Positions 1-12,270 of a DNA stretch of 64,000 bases are shown piece after piece. The DNA is from Anaspis maculata (taxonomy: Eukaryota > Arthropoda > Insecta > Coleoptera > Scraptiidae), in assembly GCA_949128115.1 (NCBI GenBank), contig OX421965.1, forward strand, positions 54,554,012 through 54,618,011, given 5' to 3'. Both the position numbers and the translations under genes were made by a program. Numbering within the stretch: position 1 is the first letter of the stretch; each line of letters opens with the position of its first letter. The notes beneath the pieces were generated by a model, which did no database searches, was not told the DNA's origin, and worked only from the letters and a program-made list of their open reading frames with translations.

Positions 1-520
1 CAAATCTGGATTCTTGATTTATTGATGGGAGTTGGAACGAGTTCTATCTGGCATGCAGGTCTCGCTTTTGGGCCTACTGTACCCCTCCCAGACCAGTTGA
101 GCAGCCAGACTCACCGAAGCCGCAATGTGGTGTTTGGATGGAGGATGATTGGTTCATCCTCCAAGCACTGCGGCCGACAAGCGCACGGTTGACCGGGACT
201 CCACCTTGACTTCAACGCCGGTGCAGTTGTAATTGACACCCGATGCCCGCGTCGGTATATTACTGACTTCGCCCGTCTCCCTGACTACGCTGTCAGTTGT
301 CCTCTGAACATTGCCGTACTGTCAGTTGCAGGGTAATACTTGGGGAGTTTGCCCGGGACCACCCGAGGAGGAGTTTAAGCCGTCCTAGAATCAGATCAGA
401 CCTGCTAGCGGCTCGCCCACTGGCACCACTTTCGGCGACTCCCCAATCAAGTACTGGTGCGGCTTAGCGTGCTTGTACTCCACATGCTATGCGCTCCCTT
501 GAATAGCACTAAGAGGTTTA
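1..520. other. GC-richer block of unknown origin at the left edge
   Basis: The first 520 bases are clearly richer in G and C than the neighbouring intron. Frame 1 on the plus strand is open from base 1 to about 189, then stops. I found no splice-bounded exon for the RhoGAP gene on the minus strand here. It may be the end of a retrotransposon entering from the left, but no protein motif is recognisable. Confidence 0.25.
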
Positions 521-845
521 TTCTTGGGATACAAAATGTAAAATACCATTCATCTGCGGTTCACTTTTTGCGTCGTTAATGGTACCTTGAGTCGATAAAT
601 GATGATCGAATTTCGCGTGAAAGGAGGTTTCTCAAGATGCTTCCATGAAAAAAAATCCGATGGAATTTAGCCGGGTGATCGTGACGGACAGTATTTTGAA
701 CTCGTAGATGCGAACTGAATGTATAAGTCATTACAGATTAATATTTGGGATATTTTATGAAAAAGACTCGGGAAAACACAAACGCTTCGATTTAGAACTT
801 TTTTTTTGAAAATTTGCTCACCAACACCTGCTAAAAGGTGAAGTA

Positions 846-968
846 CCGTACGATATCAAAAACTTTCTTACTCAAAAGAGGCTGTGACCTGGCCAAAATT
901 AGCCTTGTTTGCCTGCCTGTGACCAGGACCACAGCCTCCCTTGAGTAAGAAAGTTTTTGATCATACGG
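846..968. mobile_element. Short TA-flanked hairpin MITE
   Basis: About 45 bases at each end pair: TACCGTACGATATCAAAAAC at the left and its near-complement ending CATACGGTA at the right, continuing through TTTCTTACTCAA. TA is found on both sides. The interior is only about 35 bases. This is a non-autonomous inverted-repeat element. Confidence 0.6.
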
Positions 969-1931
969 TAAAAGCAAATACTTCTTTTGACCATACGACC
1001 CACTAAGCCAAGGTGACGAATAAAGGGTTGACAAAATTTATGTTACCGAGATATATTGTGTACTATCTTAGAAACTCAAGAAGACAAATGAGATCCGTTG
1101 AGCAATTCCTTTCCATATTATATTAATCCCATCAGTGTACAGTTGGACACGACTACTCTTATCGATTACCGCGGAAAACTAATGGGCTCGAACTCTACTA
1201 GCCAGCTTTCAACAAAAAATATTGAAGCCACTGTGAAAATCATCACCGTTATTTTTGCATTACGTTGATGTGATGACCTGCCTACTGATAATGCAAACAT
1301 TTTTCGATTTTGAGACACGGTCAAGGTACAGTCGGCCGTCATCTAGAGGCACTCTCTGCCGTACAGGCAAGCCTCTCAGACTACGACACCAGTGAAAAAT
1401 ACGTCCAAGGCGAAATCCTTGCCGGCGAAAAAAGCCGCCCGACTTTATTTTTAGCCGAAATTTAATAATGTTTTGTTTACTTTAGATTAAAGTTAGACCC
1501 ACTAACAAGGATTATGAGCTTAATTTATCGCTCATTAAATTTAGCTTGTAAAACAAGGGAGAATTAATTTCCTCGACACGTATAAATTGGTTTTGTGCAG
1601 ACACAGGGAAAGTGGCGGTGGCGGAAAATCTCAAGCCTACCCGATTTTTCAATGCTGATAAAATAATGAAAGCTTGTAGCATGGAATGCAACAACAGCTG
1701 ATTCGTTTATGTATCACTGGAGCACTATGTATAGTCGGACGGGGCTAAATTTAGAAGGAAAGTTGGCCGTAGTCGATTCTCCAAAGACGGGGAACAACTT
1801 CCAATATCATGTGGCAAAGTCGTTGTCTATTATTTAAAAGCAGTGGCGGTTCGCCAAGCTCGCATCTAAATTCACATGGCTATATACACTTTATAAAGCA
1901 CATCGACTTTATGAAGTTTCTGGAAGTTTAC

Positions 1932-2131
1932 CTCATCCCCTCTGGGTGCTTCGATCAAAGAGCTGAAGCTTGACCTGGAGCCGTGCCTGGCCATGGTGGT
2001 CTGTTCTTCTCCGGCCAGTTCGTCAGTTCTGCTTCTGAATGGACTAGTGCCGGCAGCTGCCCTTGATACCCTGTCGTTATCGACGCACTGGGTCAACGGA
2101 ATTCCGAACACAAGTCCTCCGCTGCTGCCAT
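1932..2131 (-). CDS. Fourth coding exon of the RhoGAP gene, just before the GAP domain
   Basis: The acceptor ATTTCAG ends at 2132 and the donor GATGAG followed by GTAAAC starts at 1931. Two bases complete the codon left by exon 9170-9277 (G+AT = Asp), and 66 codons follow, ending in phase 0. The key motif is VFGIPLTQCVDNDRVSR. From memory, ARHGAP6 has a closely similar FGMPLSQ...NDR stretch before its catalytic domain. The remainder is a Ser/Arg-rich linker. I found no minus-strand exon between 1 and 1931, so the GAP domain with its arginine finger lies left of the window and catalytic competence cannot be judged. A Met inside this exon is not a start; the joined frame continues upstream. Confidence 0.87.
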
Positions 2132-2731
2132 CTGAAATTGAATCATGATTAAATAAAGTTCAAAAGCTGGAAAAATATTGATTGCCATTGTAAATTTAAA
2201 GACACTAGGGTATGTTCGAAAAAAGCTTAAAGTCGTTACAACATGTTCACCTTAAGCTTCAAGACCAAAAATACAAAATTACAAAAAAAGCCACAAGGGT
2301 GGAGGAACACCCATCTTTGAATTACATTGAGCTTATTAATTGCCTGTTACAGACTTCTTGTGCGAGGCGATGTGCTAGAACCATTGCTGGAACCAACCAG
2401 TACCGGCACCAGCATCATGTGAGGGTCTAGGTGCACCGCTCACTTCTCTGCACAAATATCTAGTAAGTTGTTTTTGGGTTGTTCTGTCTAATAGTGGCAT
2501 CGCCGTCAAAAATACCTCCAGTCATTTGCCGTGATTTCTTCAAACTTCACTAAAGTCAATCAAACACACCAGTTACACTTCCAAGAATATGTTGAGATTG
2601 ATACACTAGCTCTGAGGAAATAACGTTGAAGCGTCAGATATGACGTAGATAACTATATCAATATTTTCCATTTCTAAATTCATTGTAATCCAGAACAACA
2701 CCTGATCAGACCAAAGTCTCGGCCATTTCGA

Positions 2732-3307
2732 ATGAAACCAAGGAATCACAATTTCAAGTTTCTTGTACCAAAGAACACTGCACCAAGATCACCTGGCTGC
2801 GGCTCCAGTTCGAACGAAAACATGTGTTCACCCTGTAAGCCTGATAAATCGGATGATACGTTTCCGTACGTATCTCAAAACGCCTCGCTTGATAGAAGTG
2901 CATTCCTGAAGTCTCTTGGTCGTCGGTCGGACTTGCCCAATCGCACTTTACCGAACAAACTACTGCGAGAAGAAAAAGAAATCATTTACGATCCAGAGGA
3001 GCAAGCCAAAATAAAAAATCCGTTTGAGAACAACGAAGACCCTACAGACGCCTTGGGGGACGGTGTATCCAAAGACATATTGGAAGAACTATTCGGACCG
3101 GGATGTAAAAAATCCGTCAGCGATGCCAAGAAAAGAAAATATAAGCGGTCATCGAAGAAGCAGATGAATGCGGAACAGCTCCTTCAACAAGACGAAACAG
3201 AGCTGAAAGAATTGGTAGACGACTTGAAGATATTTCACGCTTCGAGACGAAGACTACTGGATGGTGTATTGAATTTGGCGGGCCCCACGGATTTTCCCTA
3301 CATCTGA
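2732..3307 (+). CDS. Nested intronless gene, uncharacterised 191-residue protein
   Basis: This complete frame (ATG to TGA) lies on the opposite strand inside the 7-kb intron of the RhoGAP gene. I do not recognise the family. The N-terminal third is Ser/Pro/Cys-rich. The middle is acidic (EEKEIIYDPEEQAKIKNPFE, then NNEDPTDALGDG, then SKDILEELFGPGCKK). A strongly basic patch (DAKKRKYKRSSKKQ) could be a nuclear localisation signal. The C-terminus is predicted helical (ELKELVDDLKIF...RRRLLDGVLNL). There is no signal peptide or membrane segment. An AATAAA at 3523-3528, about 215 bases after the stop, could serve as the poly(A) signal. Length, balanced composition and lack of repeats separate it from the surrounding debris. 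Lack of introns suggests a retrocopy or a small germline-type nested gene, which is inference. Confidence 0.6.
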   Translation: MKPRNHNFKFLVPKNTAPRSPGCGSSSNENMCSPCKPDKSDDTFPYVSQNASLDRSAFLKSLGRRSDLPNRTLPNKLLREEKEIIYDPEEQAKIKNPFENNEDPTDALGDGVSKDILEELFGPGCKKSVSDAKKRKYKRSSKKQMNAEQLLQQDETELKELVDDLKIFHASRRRLLDGVLNLAGPTDFPYI

Positions 3308-3899
3308 CGGTTTTATTGTTAGGAAATCAAAAGAAGGAAAAACCATGTAACATGACAATGTAACAAAGAAATACAACGGCTTAATTAAAAACAGACTATT
3401 ATTTTTACTTAGAACGTATCGCAAATTCGGCAATTTCTGATTGAAAAGTAAACTTAGTTTTAGTACAATAATATCCGGTCACAAATGACAGATGGAAAGT
3501 GTAAATTCTTCACCTGAAGATCAATAAAAGTTGAAATTTGTGAGCCAAAACAACGGTGAACGTTGAAGACGTCATTCCGCGTTAAAATCTTTTTTGCTCG
3601 CAAGGTTTACCGGCCTGCGATCGGCCTTGTGAAAGCGTAATATACAGAGTGTCTCGAAAGTATTGCATTCCGAGTCCAGAGCGGCATATGGAATACATTC
3701 AAGAACACGAGGAAAACATAAAAAAATATTGACGATTATTTTAAGAGATATGGGGGGGGGGGATCATAGGTTAGAAACTTAGAAATTCGCCCGTCGCCCC
3801 GCACTATTTCTGTTCTTGAAAGTGATTTTTGTGAACTGTTTGTTATAGACTAATCAGTAAAAATTATCAATCACTGGGTGTGCCCTGAACTTCTACAGA

Positions 3900-4230
3900 G
3901 TGATCATGATGAACAAGAATCGCAATGGTGGACATCTGAGACCCGCGAAGGGGCAGCAGGAGAAAGGGAGAATGTGCTTAAGAGATAAACAAGTGAATGT
4001 CCCATAATGGACGTGATGACGTGACGTGACGTGACGTGATTTGGAGCGGTGGTAGCCGAGTGGTACAGGTGATGGCAAGCCAAACCATTCGCGCTGCCCT
4101 GTGTGGGTTCGAATCCTACTTCATCCATGGATATTTTGTGCAGTCCCCGAGGTTGCATGGTAGAGCAGCTTATAGCTGAATGCCGCCTCGTAAAATAAGA
4201 CAATTAAATAAAATAAAAAAAAAATAAAAT
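3900..4230 (+). mobile_element. tRNA-derived SINE with an unusual 5' head
   Basis: The centre has a pol III A box (TGGTAGCCGAGTGG near 4047-4060) and B box (GGTTCGAATCC, 4106-4116), spaced as in a Ser- or Leu-type tRNA with a long arm. A short body follows, then an A-rich tail (AATAAAATAAAAAAAAAATA) up to about 4230. A head at 3900-3985 containing GTGGACATCTGAGACCCGC precedes the tRNA part and recurs at 39167-39262, where it is also followed by a degraded GGTGGTAG. A short GTGAC repeat (4014-4038) lies between head and tRNA part. Confidence 0.65.
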
Positions 4231-5845
4231 TCACAATAGCACATATTTTCTCAACGAGGCATTATTTTATCGTAAAACTTGAAGGATTCTCTTAATGGAG
4301 GCATCTTGTAGAAATAAAGTTGTTTAAAAAATCATGACTTTGACACTTTGATATAGATTTTACACCTTTACTGCTTTGAAGATGGCTCTTTACCCCGAAT
4401 TGTAAAGCCGGAACGCGTCGCAGAATATACATACAGGATGGCCCAACGAAAACAGAGGGATTTTTGGACATTTCACCTCATTTTTTTGGAAAAAGCTCGG
4501 ACAGGTCAATTTCAATACCAAGGGGGACATCTGAAACATACATCTTGAGCCCCCTCACCCCCACCCACCCCAATTTCAAATGACACCACCTACCTTTGCG
4601 ATACATCAAATTGAAGAGAATTAGATTCTCTTCCTGAAAAACATATTTTTTTAATTTTCAACCCCACCCCCCTATTTTCCTAAAATTCTTTGAGTGTCCC
4701 AATTTTATATTCTTGATCTCAATTTTCTCTTCTCATTGCAGTCAACGTCATCTTGTACCTGTTCATTGAGGAAGAAAATTTTCTGTGGAAAAAGTGCCGC
4801 CACAATTGACGCTTTCGCCCCCCAACCACAACTTCTGAATAAAAAATGACACAACCTACTTTGTGATTTAGACTTTCGGTTTCTGGCTTTCCTCAACGAG
4901 GTATCAAATACGGGTGAGTGATCCAATATTTTGTATTTCCCATGAAAAAATCAAACAAATTTTGTTCAAACAGCTTTCAAGAACAAAACCCTTCAATTGA
5001 TGATGGCGAAACTTGGTAGGCTACCTCAAAGTACATCAAGGTTCATAATGCGTAACATATTTCACCATTCCAGATGTTACAAAAGCCATCATGGGCACTA
5101 AAGCTTCGAAGAGCCAAAAAATACGTTAATGGCAATTCTTTCCCGCCGCACATAGGGGTATTCAAGCCAAATAGCTGGACAAAAGTCAATTTTGAAAAGT
5201 TGCCCTAGCTAAGCGAATTTCCCCGTTTGATAAAGTTGAATAGTGGATGGTACATGTAATGTGGTTTTGAACTTGATCACATAACCCGTCTTGTCGTATT
5301 TCTGATCAGAAGTTGTCACTTGTTGAGAGAGAATGCGTCGCTGTAGAAAACTATCAAACAGACCTCAACTTTAGAAAAAGATTTTACGTTCCATAGACAA
5401 AGTAGAAAGTTTTTAATGATGGATCTATCAGTACCAGGTATGTACTTCAGTTTAACGCAATGGATAATATTTTCATGTTTTTACTGTAAGCAGTTTCGCC
5501 ACTTTCTTGTGTCAAGAATTTTGGGAAAATTTTTCGCGAATTCCAGTTTTTCAAAATTGATTTAGTTACAAGTTCTGCTGAGTTCTGTGGAATGTTTCAT
5601 ACCATTGGAAAGAACAGACATTTCTGTGCTAGATCATAACAAAAAATCTTGCCTCTATCTGCCCTTCTTGATTTTATTGATTTTTTCTTCTAGAATCAGA
5701 AAATACAAAAATTAATGAAAATTTCAACTTTGCCACTGAATATATTCAACCTGCAAGTACTGAAAGTGGTATCAAACTGGTATCAAACAGTGCGATATCT
5801 TTGTCAAGCTTTTTAAATGCGAAAAAAAAGACAAAAAAAAAGTGA

Positions 5846-5920
5846 CTTGGCGGAGATTCGAACCTCGGACGTTTGGATCCAAATACTTTTGTCCAGACCA
5901 TTCGACCATTTACCCCTATG
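5846..5920 (-). other. tRNA-like sequence, SINE remnant or tRNA pseudogene
   Basis: On the minus strand a B box (GAGGTTCGAATCTC) and an A-box-like TGGTCGAATGGTCTGG are correctly ordered. The arm between holds TTTGGATCCAAA, which does not form a proper seven-base anticodon loop, so a functional tRNA is unlikely. A partner block in the opposite orientation at 5153-5195 shares GCACATAGGGGTA and TGGACAAAAGT, so this is one half of an inverted pair. Confidence 0.45.
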
Positions 5921-6088
5921 TGCGCCGAAGAGGTCACTAAATTATGATGAGGAGGTTGTTTGTACGATGCAATGATTACATGTCACCATTATTATGATAC
6001 CGATCACTTTTTCAACGATGCCTCAGAGGGCAGATTCAAGATGGTGCTCAAGAGGAAAAAAAAATTGACAATCGTATTTCTGGAAATA

Positions 6089-6297
6089 AACTGCTCAACA
6101 TTTGAAATGTCGGTATCGAAAATTTCCCCCTTTTTCAAAATGGTGTAACTTTGGATTGTCTCAACCGATTCCAATTTTGTTTTCACGGTTGCTCAAATAC
6201 ATCTTTCAGCGATCTACTCCGTTGGCGAGAATTTTCAATTCGTTTAAATTACATTCGTTACAGGGTGGAATGTGAAGCATTCAAATATTGAGCAGTT
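6089..6297. mobile_element. Short internally deleted copy of the AACTGCTCAACATTT element family
   Basis: It begins with AACTGCTCAACATTTGAAAT and ends TTGAGCAGTT, with TA directly outside both ends. The left part matches the ends of the longer copies at 44039-48003 and 58918-60019, including TCGGTATCGAAAAT and GTTACAGGGTGGAATGT. At 209 bases it lacks the centre of those copies and is a MITE derivative. Confidence 0.7.
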
Positions 6298-6735
6298 TAG
6301 TTGGCTTAGAAATTGGCTACCCAGCTCATATCATTTCTCATATTACTTTTTGTAGAAATTCCAAGTATTGTGTCAATACCTCAAAGAATCACTTATTTAT
6401 GGACAAAATAGTATTTTTGTTTTTTTCTGTTTTCCCCCTACATTTCAAAGACGGTTCAAGGTAATCAAGAACAGTTTGCTGTGACTTCATAAGCATAAAA
6501 CAGTTATTGTATGTGGTGAAGTACACGTCTCCACATGCTTCGGTTAATTAAATATAATTTTCCAACTTTTTTGTTTTGTTTCACCCTGTATACGCCGCCG
6601 GCATGGATGGCGCTGATGGCTACCTTCCTGGATCGGAAGAGTATGATGCAAAGAACATTTCTACCAAGTAGCATCTTTTCATCAAAAAATGCAAGGTTCA
6701 TTCCATTTTATGCAACTAGCATCCGGACTACTATA

Positions 6736-7197
6736 CCGGGTGGGCCATAAAAAACCGTGCTCTGAATTTTTCCTTAAATTTTTTTTATTCCTCCCTCGAT
6801 TTCATGGAACTTTTCAGCATTGAATAGCCAATTGCATAGGCTATCATTTCTGTATTTCAAAATGGCCAACATACTAAAATTCAAGATGACAGAAACAATT
6901 GAGAATAGGCCTTCTTTTGTTCTCGTTCAACTCGCAATAGCTCCTCAGCCGGTGGCCGGTAATACATTATTGGTTTCGACTTTCTGGTAACTTTCAATAA
7001 AAAGCAACGGGAACAAATGAAGGCCTATTTTCAATTGTTTCTACCATCTTGGATTTTGAAATGTCGGCAATTTTGAAATACGGAAATGATAGCCTATTCA
7101 ATTGGCTAGCCAATGCTGAAAAGTTCGATAAAATCGGTGGCGAAATAAAAATTTTAGAAGAAAAAATTCAGAGCACGGTTTTTTATGGCCCACCCGG
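6736..7197. mobile_element. TA-flanked element with CCGGGTGGGCCATAA ends
   Basis: The left end reads CCGGGTGGGCCATAAAAAAC and the right end is its complement (TTTTTTATGGCCCACCCGG). TA lies on both sides. The arms pair over about 190 bases, for example GCATTGAATAGCCAATTG against CAATTGGCTAGCCAATGC. The terminal sequence is shared with the element at 45341-47993. A Tc1/mariner-type non-autonomous element is the likely class. Confidence 0.7.
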
Positions 7198-9169
7198 TAC
7201 CTCAATCGATTTCTGGACCATCAAGGATCATGAAAAATAATGGTGGAACATTGACATCTGCTGCAGGCAAATATGGTGGAGGCGCCAACATGGGATCCTT
7301 CTCGTAATAATTGATAATTGGCTGTACCTCGTTTGTTTTTCGAGTATTTCATCAACAAGTGGAAGGTCATCTTGTAGACAAATCAATTTTCTTGTAATTC
7401 CATAACGCAAATTCAAAAACACATACCGGGAAACTGGCAAAATTGTCTTCAACATTATGCTAAAATGCGGCGTTTTTGAAGGTTCATAAAACATAAACCA
7501 CCACCTAACTTTCAATGCGCAGATGATCTGCACTTCATCCTAGAACCGATCATGTCACTTTGCTGTTTCTACACCATGATGCCATACTTTCTGGCGAACT
7601 GTCAAGGGCACTGCATTACATTATATAGATAAAAAAATTAACTCAAAAAAGTGGCATGGTCATGAAGGAGCCCTTACGTGGTATACATTCATCATGAAGC
7701 CAGGAACCGAGCTTTTATTCTATTAGCCCGTTATTTCTATGAAGCTAGACATTCTCGCTTTTTTTAATGTTAATGTTGATGTATGTAACATTGTGCTCCT
7801 GACGGTACATTCATATACCACAGACCTAAGGTAACTCGTCTGAAAATCCTGTGAAAATTGAAAGTAAATTCGATTTTCAACACACAGAAAAACAATGTAA
7901 AAACCCTAGCGAAGTAGCGAATATATTCAAATCGCATCAACACCACCCATTCGTGTTACTTAATTAAAATTTAAAGCACTTCGCACTTTTATTAAAAGCC
8001 CTTTCAACCGCAATTCCAAGTGGGAAAGTTTTCCCTCGCTGCTCACCTGTCCGTTTCGTCCCCCCATTCGTGGCCGTTGAGGGAGTTTTTTCCCTTCGTT
8101 CGCATCCCTGCGAATGCGAAAGCTCCCTATCCCGACCGCAAAGCCTATAGGTACCACGACCACCGATCCTTCGGCCTGACCGTCACGAAAGTGTAAAATT
8201 CCGCAACGTAAACTTCGTTAGCTTCGACTTCTCTCTTCCATTTTTTGTTCTCGCGGTGTAATTCAAACAAACACCGTGCGCTGTAGCGCCTCTCCAGATC
8301 GTAAATTTCTCGTCCCGAATAATCCGATATCCACTCCTGATTTCTATTTGTTTAAATATGAACATCGCCGGGTTAAATTTAGCCCGCTATTGGCTATTTC
8401 TGCACCACCACCATGCCATAGAAATTCCGCCTGTCAAATAATATGAAATGCTTCAAAATTAGCGCTGAAGAGGGAGGGGGACAGGGACAGCAAAATATGC
8501 AGAAATAATGTGTTTGGACGAGTGTCTGTATGTGTATGTGTATATGCGGGATTTTTTGCGAGCGGCGCCCCAAGTTTGTTTGCACGGTCTGTTTTATAAC
8601 TTTTGCCACTTCGATGTTTACCTTGGATTTCGCCGAATTAAACACTGAGAGAAGTACCTGTTGCTTAATAAACGACCAAGTGTTTACGACTAGGTGGAAA
8701 TGTATAAATTGCTTGTATGTAAATTATTTCAGATGCGGGCACTTTGGTATTCAGACGACGAAGAAAAATTGAATTACTTCTAACTTGAGCATTCATCGGT
8801 GGGTGTTTTCAAAGTTCCCGAAAGTCCCGATATCAGAAGTTGCTTTAAACTAGCGGACAACGAAGTACCAACCCTGAACCAAAAATATGACGTCGTGCTT
8901 TAAGCATTCACAGACGTTCAAAATCAACTACTTTTTGAACGTTGAGTCAGTTCAAAAGGGCCAGAATTCAAATTTCGTTTAATATTCCAGCATCAAAAAA
9001 CTAAAAAAAAATGCTCTACGCAAATTTCTATTTGAACGGTTTTGCCACTAATTTGCCGAAATTATCGACTGACCTTTCCTCTCTTGCGAATTAAATCCAT
9101 AGAGCTTGGTGAACTCTTCAACTGTTCTAGGTGTTTAATACACTATGAGGAAACCAGTATAAAACTTAC

Positions 9170-9277
9170 CCTTCTCGCTTTCCTTTCGGCTGGTATCAAA
9201 GATGCTGGTGGTTAAAGCTTTTCTCTTGAGGAGGTACGGCCGTCGTTTGGGTTTGCTGGTGACGGCGCCCACATTCT
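9170..9277 (-). CDS. Third coding exon of the RhoGAP gene
   Basis: The acceptor TTTGCAG ends at 9278 and the donor GAGAAGG followed by GTAAGT starts at 9169. The 108 bases take two bases to finish the codon opened in exon 10840-10996 (G+AG = Glu), give 35 whole codons (NVGAVTSKPKRRPYLLKR, then KALTTSIFDTSRKESEK), and leave one base. This basic linker lies between the helical block and the FGIPLTQ motif, where ARHGAP6-type proteins also carry a Lys/Arg-rich linker. Both splice sites and both phases agree with the neighbouring exons. Confidence 0.86.
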
Positions 9278-10839
9278 CTGCAAAGACAATATGATCGGTA
9301 TGAAAAGTCAGCCACCAACGAAGGACATTTTGACAATTTGGACCAGTGCACCAAAAAAATTCCATCAAGGATTGTTAGGCATCATTACAGGCGATATAAA
9401 GAAAATATACAATATTCAGTTACAGCTTTGACGTTTAGAAATAACGTGGCTTTTGTAAATAAATAGGAGGGAACGCTTTTGTATTTGGAACGTCCAGTTT
9501 TAGTTCTGAGATTGACTATTTTTAAACAATGCGTATGATAAAGATTTGCGAAGCAGCGTGGCTAATTATTGCCCCACGGCGAAATACTCTTACTATTTTA
9601 CTGCTACTCAGGCAGAATTGCTACTTTCTGGTTTTGCTTGTTCCTGATGTGCATGTAAGTATCTGTACTTACTACCTACATAGTAAAAGTCACATCACTC
9701 AAGAGTCAGTGTAGATTTTCGATGAACCATATTCTGTTCACCAACAAATGGCAACTGGTGTAAAAGAAAAGCTGCTTTTGGAGCTGCATCGAAAAGTAAC
9801 TACCTGTTTGATTGACCAGAGTTTGTAGATATGATTATAGCTCGTTTATAAATTGAAGTTTCAGTTAGTAATATTATGTTTTTTTTATCTCAAAACGTTC
9901 CATCAAGTTTATCTGGCCCCAAAATACATCGTGAGTAAGTGGCCATTGTTTGGCAGTTCTGTCACTGCCGCTGCTATTTGTACGCAGAATAGCTATTGGA
10001 TGAATCTCTTCAGTCAAAATCATTGTTGTTTGACTACAGGTAGTGCAGACTGTTCTGTGCTGCGATTCCCGAATCGGTCTTAATGGTTTGTGTTGATATT
10101 TAAAGCTGATCAATGATTTCTGGGAAAACAAGATTTCTGTTTTGGTCAATAATTATAGCTGATAGTTCCATGGCAATGCTGCAGTTTCTTGTGTGTAATT
10201 AGTTGGGAACTAAGACCGATAAAAGATTTTCAACAGATTTCAGGGGTTCACCTTGACCAATCAGCTAGAATTTGCAAAAAAAGAAATGCCGTAATCAGAG
10301 ATCAGCTTACTTATCATTTCTGAAACCGGCATCAGTTAGTATATGCTACATCAAGCCGCAAGTACACTGATTGCGGTGTTTCTGGACCTGATTTAGCATA
10401 CTAAATAGTTTATACAGGTTCGAGAATCGCAGATTTGTCAGAAGCTTTCTTACAAAGGAAAATGTTGCTGTAGTACACGACTATACCTACTTCATTTCTA
10501 GTTCAAACAACGTTATTAAAACACTTTCGAATATTCAACAGTTCAACATCAAATGAAATACTCCATTACCCGAACCATGCTATGCTCGGTAATGCAATAA
10601 TCTGCAAACTGAATATAAAATGTTAGTCGTTGAGCTCATCACATCATTATTATTTCAATTCATCAGTTGCGTTATCAATGTTTCGAAGGTAAATACCAAT
10701 ACCTATGTAATTGCTCAAAAACGTGATCTACTTTGATGAGCGCAATAGTTTATTGGATGTGTTAAATACCTCCGACACGTAATGTGCAGGTAATGTTAGT
10801 ATTATTATTTATTGAATTTATGGTAGGTAACGTAATTAC
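9278..10839 (-). other. 1.6-kb intron of the RhoGAP gene
   Basis: The donor is GTAATT at 10839 and the acceptor ends in TTTGCAG at 9278. It is AT-rich. I see no gene, no paired repeat and no coding-quality frame in it. Confidence 0.8.
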
Positions 10840-10996
10840 CTGTCGGAACTTTAACAGCAACTCCCAAGTTGAGTGCTTGCAACTTGGCCAGGGCCACTTT
10901 CTGCAGAACTTTCCTTTCAATTTCAGTAAGCTGCACTAGATTGGTGTCGCCCAAGACAACTTGTCTACCGGTGAGGTTGGTCCATGTGCAGTTGCC
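10840..10996 (-). CDS. Second coding exon of the RhoGAP gene
   Basis: The exon is bounded by TTTCAG on its upstream side (acceptor ending at 10997) and CCGACAG followed by GTAATT (donor at 10839). It enters in phase 0, matching the phase-0 donor at 35376, and leaves after one base of a codon. It encodes 52 codons beginning GNCTWTNLTGRQ, then LVQLTEIERKVLQKVALAKL and QALNLGVAVKVPT. The LTEIE...LQ.VAL..L..LNLG pattern is, from memory, the helical block before the GAP domain in ARHGAP6/36 proteins. Coding quality is far above the flanking sequence and there are no stops. The preceding intron is about 24.4 kb. Confidence 0.88.
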
Positions 10997-12270
10997 CTGA
11001 AATCACAAAACATAATTTCAGCTAAATATATTTTCAAACTGAACACTCTCGTTTAGAGATCTACTTGATGAGCCTTTTTTACTTTCAGAATAGAATAGAA
11101 TTGATTTCCATTTATGATTTCTCTGCCTATATGAAAAATTACTCATGTATGTTACACAAAAAAAAACAGAATAGATATGTACATTCACATGCCAACAAAA
11201 AAGGTACATAAAATAGGACAGAAAAGAAGCACCTCAAGTGAGTAGGTACCTATAAATTTTTTTTACAAATGTTTCAAACACTCATCAACAAAACATTGTA
11301 CCTATTAAGTACCAATATTCACATCACTATCACAATATTAAAAAATCTGTTGTGGGGCGACACAAAACTTTCCCGGCGGTATCCAGTGACGTCAGTAATG
11401 ATTTTGATCGAAGTGTCCCTTCGAGAGGGGGAGGAATCTATTTGGAAACTGATGAAAAAATTCTATTGAGTTGAGCGTTTAGCAAGCATCCTGCATCCAT
11501 TGTTAAGCGGGCAGAACAAATGACAGGTTAGGACCAAGGTGATGAAATACTTAATCCAAAGGCAGAACTAGGTAGTTCACTGTTGTATGATAATCTCAAG
11601 AATGCGATGCTAGTCTCGTATTAAAATTTTTGTTTCTACTTTAGATATGATGATAAAATTACACAAACTTGATAAGGACTTTTACTGCATCGCATCATTG
11701 TGTCAAATTTCAACCCTATATCTTCAATTTAGAGCTTGGGTAGACAAGCCGAGCGACGGCATTCTGCAACTATTGTTGGACAGTTGTTGGCAGAACAGTT
11801 CAATCTGCACGATCACATATCAAATGATTGTGAAACTAAAGAAAAATCGACCAAGTCCAGCGACCATCCAGGAAAAATAACTTTAAATAACTAGAAAAGC
11901 TGGAAAATGTCAATTTAGAAAACGTCACTTTCATAGGTGGTCGTAGGAAAAAGGCATTCTTTTCCGACCCGCATATGGAAGGGGAGTATTGTGATCGTGC
12001 AGAAAAACCTGATTGAGGTCCCCTAAGACTATTGAGGCAGTTCCCAGAGTGATGTCTGTCTGTCTGTGTGTGTATGTGTGCAAGTCTGTAATCTTCCACG
12101 ATAACTGCCAAACCACTGATATGACTTTCTTGAAATCTGATGGACAGACATGGTCTTACCATGAATGTGATGATTAGATTCTGGTCCTAGTCCTCAGGTA
12201 GCACATTATTTCTTGATTTTTCTCCAGAGGTTCACAAATATTAAAGATATTGAAAAACAACTTGATATAT

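Larger units (their letters stand above)
2132..9169 (-). other. 7.0-kb intron of the RhoGAP gene
   Basis: GT is at 9169-9168 and AG at 2133-2132. It holds the nested frame 2732-3307, a tRNA-derived SINE (3900-4230), tRNA-like sequence (5846-5920) and two TA elements (6089-6297, 6736-7197). From about 7200 to 9160 I see no gene or paired repeat, only AT-rich sequence with short open frames. Confidence 0.75.

Noticed and set aside
1..1931. GAP-domain exon of the RhoGAP gene on the minus strand
   Set aside because: I looked for a splice-bounded frame continuing from the phase-0 donor at 1931 and found none, so the domain must lie outside the window.
4014..4040. GTGAC repeat as a regulatory (CRE-like) site cluster
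   Set aside because: The TGACGTGACG run looks like CRE half-sites, but it sits inside a SINE-associated repeat and is better read as a short microsatellite.
5846..5920. Functional tRNA gene
   Set aside because: A and B boxes are present but the anticodon arm does not fold properly and it belongs to an inverted pair; called a tRNA-like remnant.
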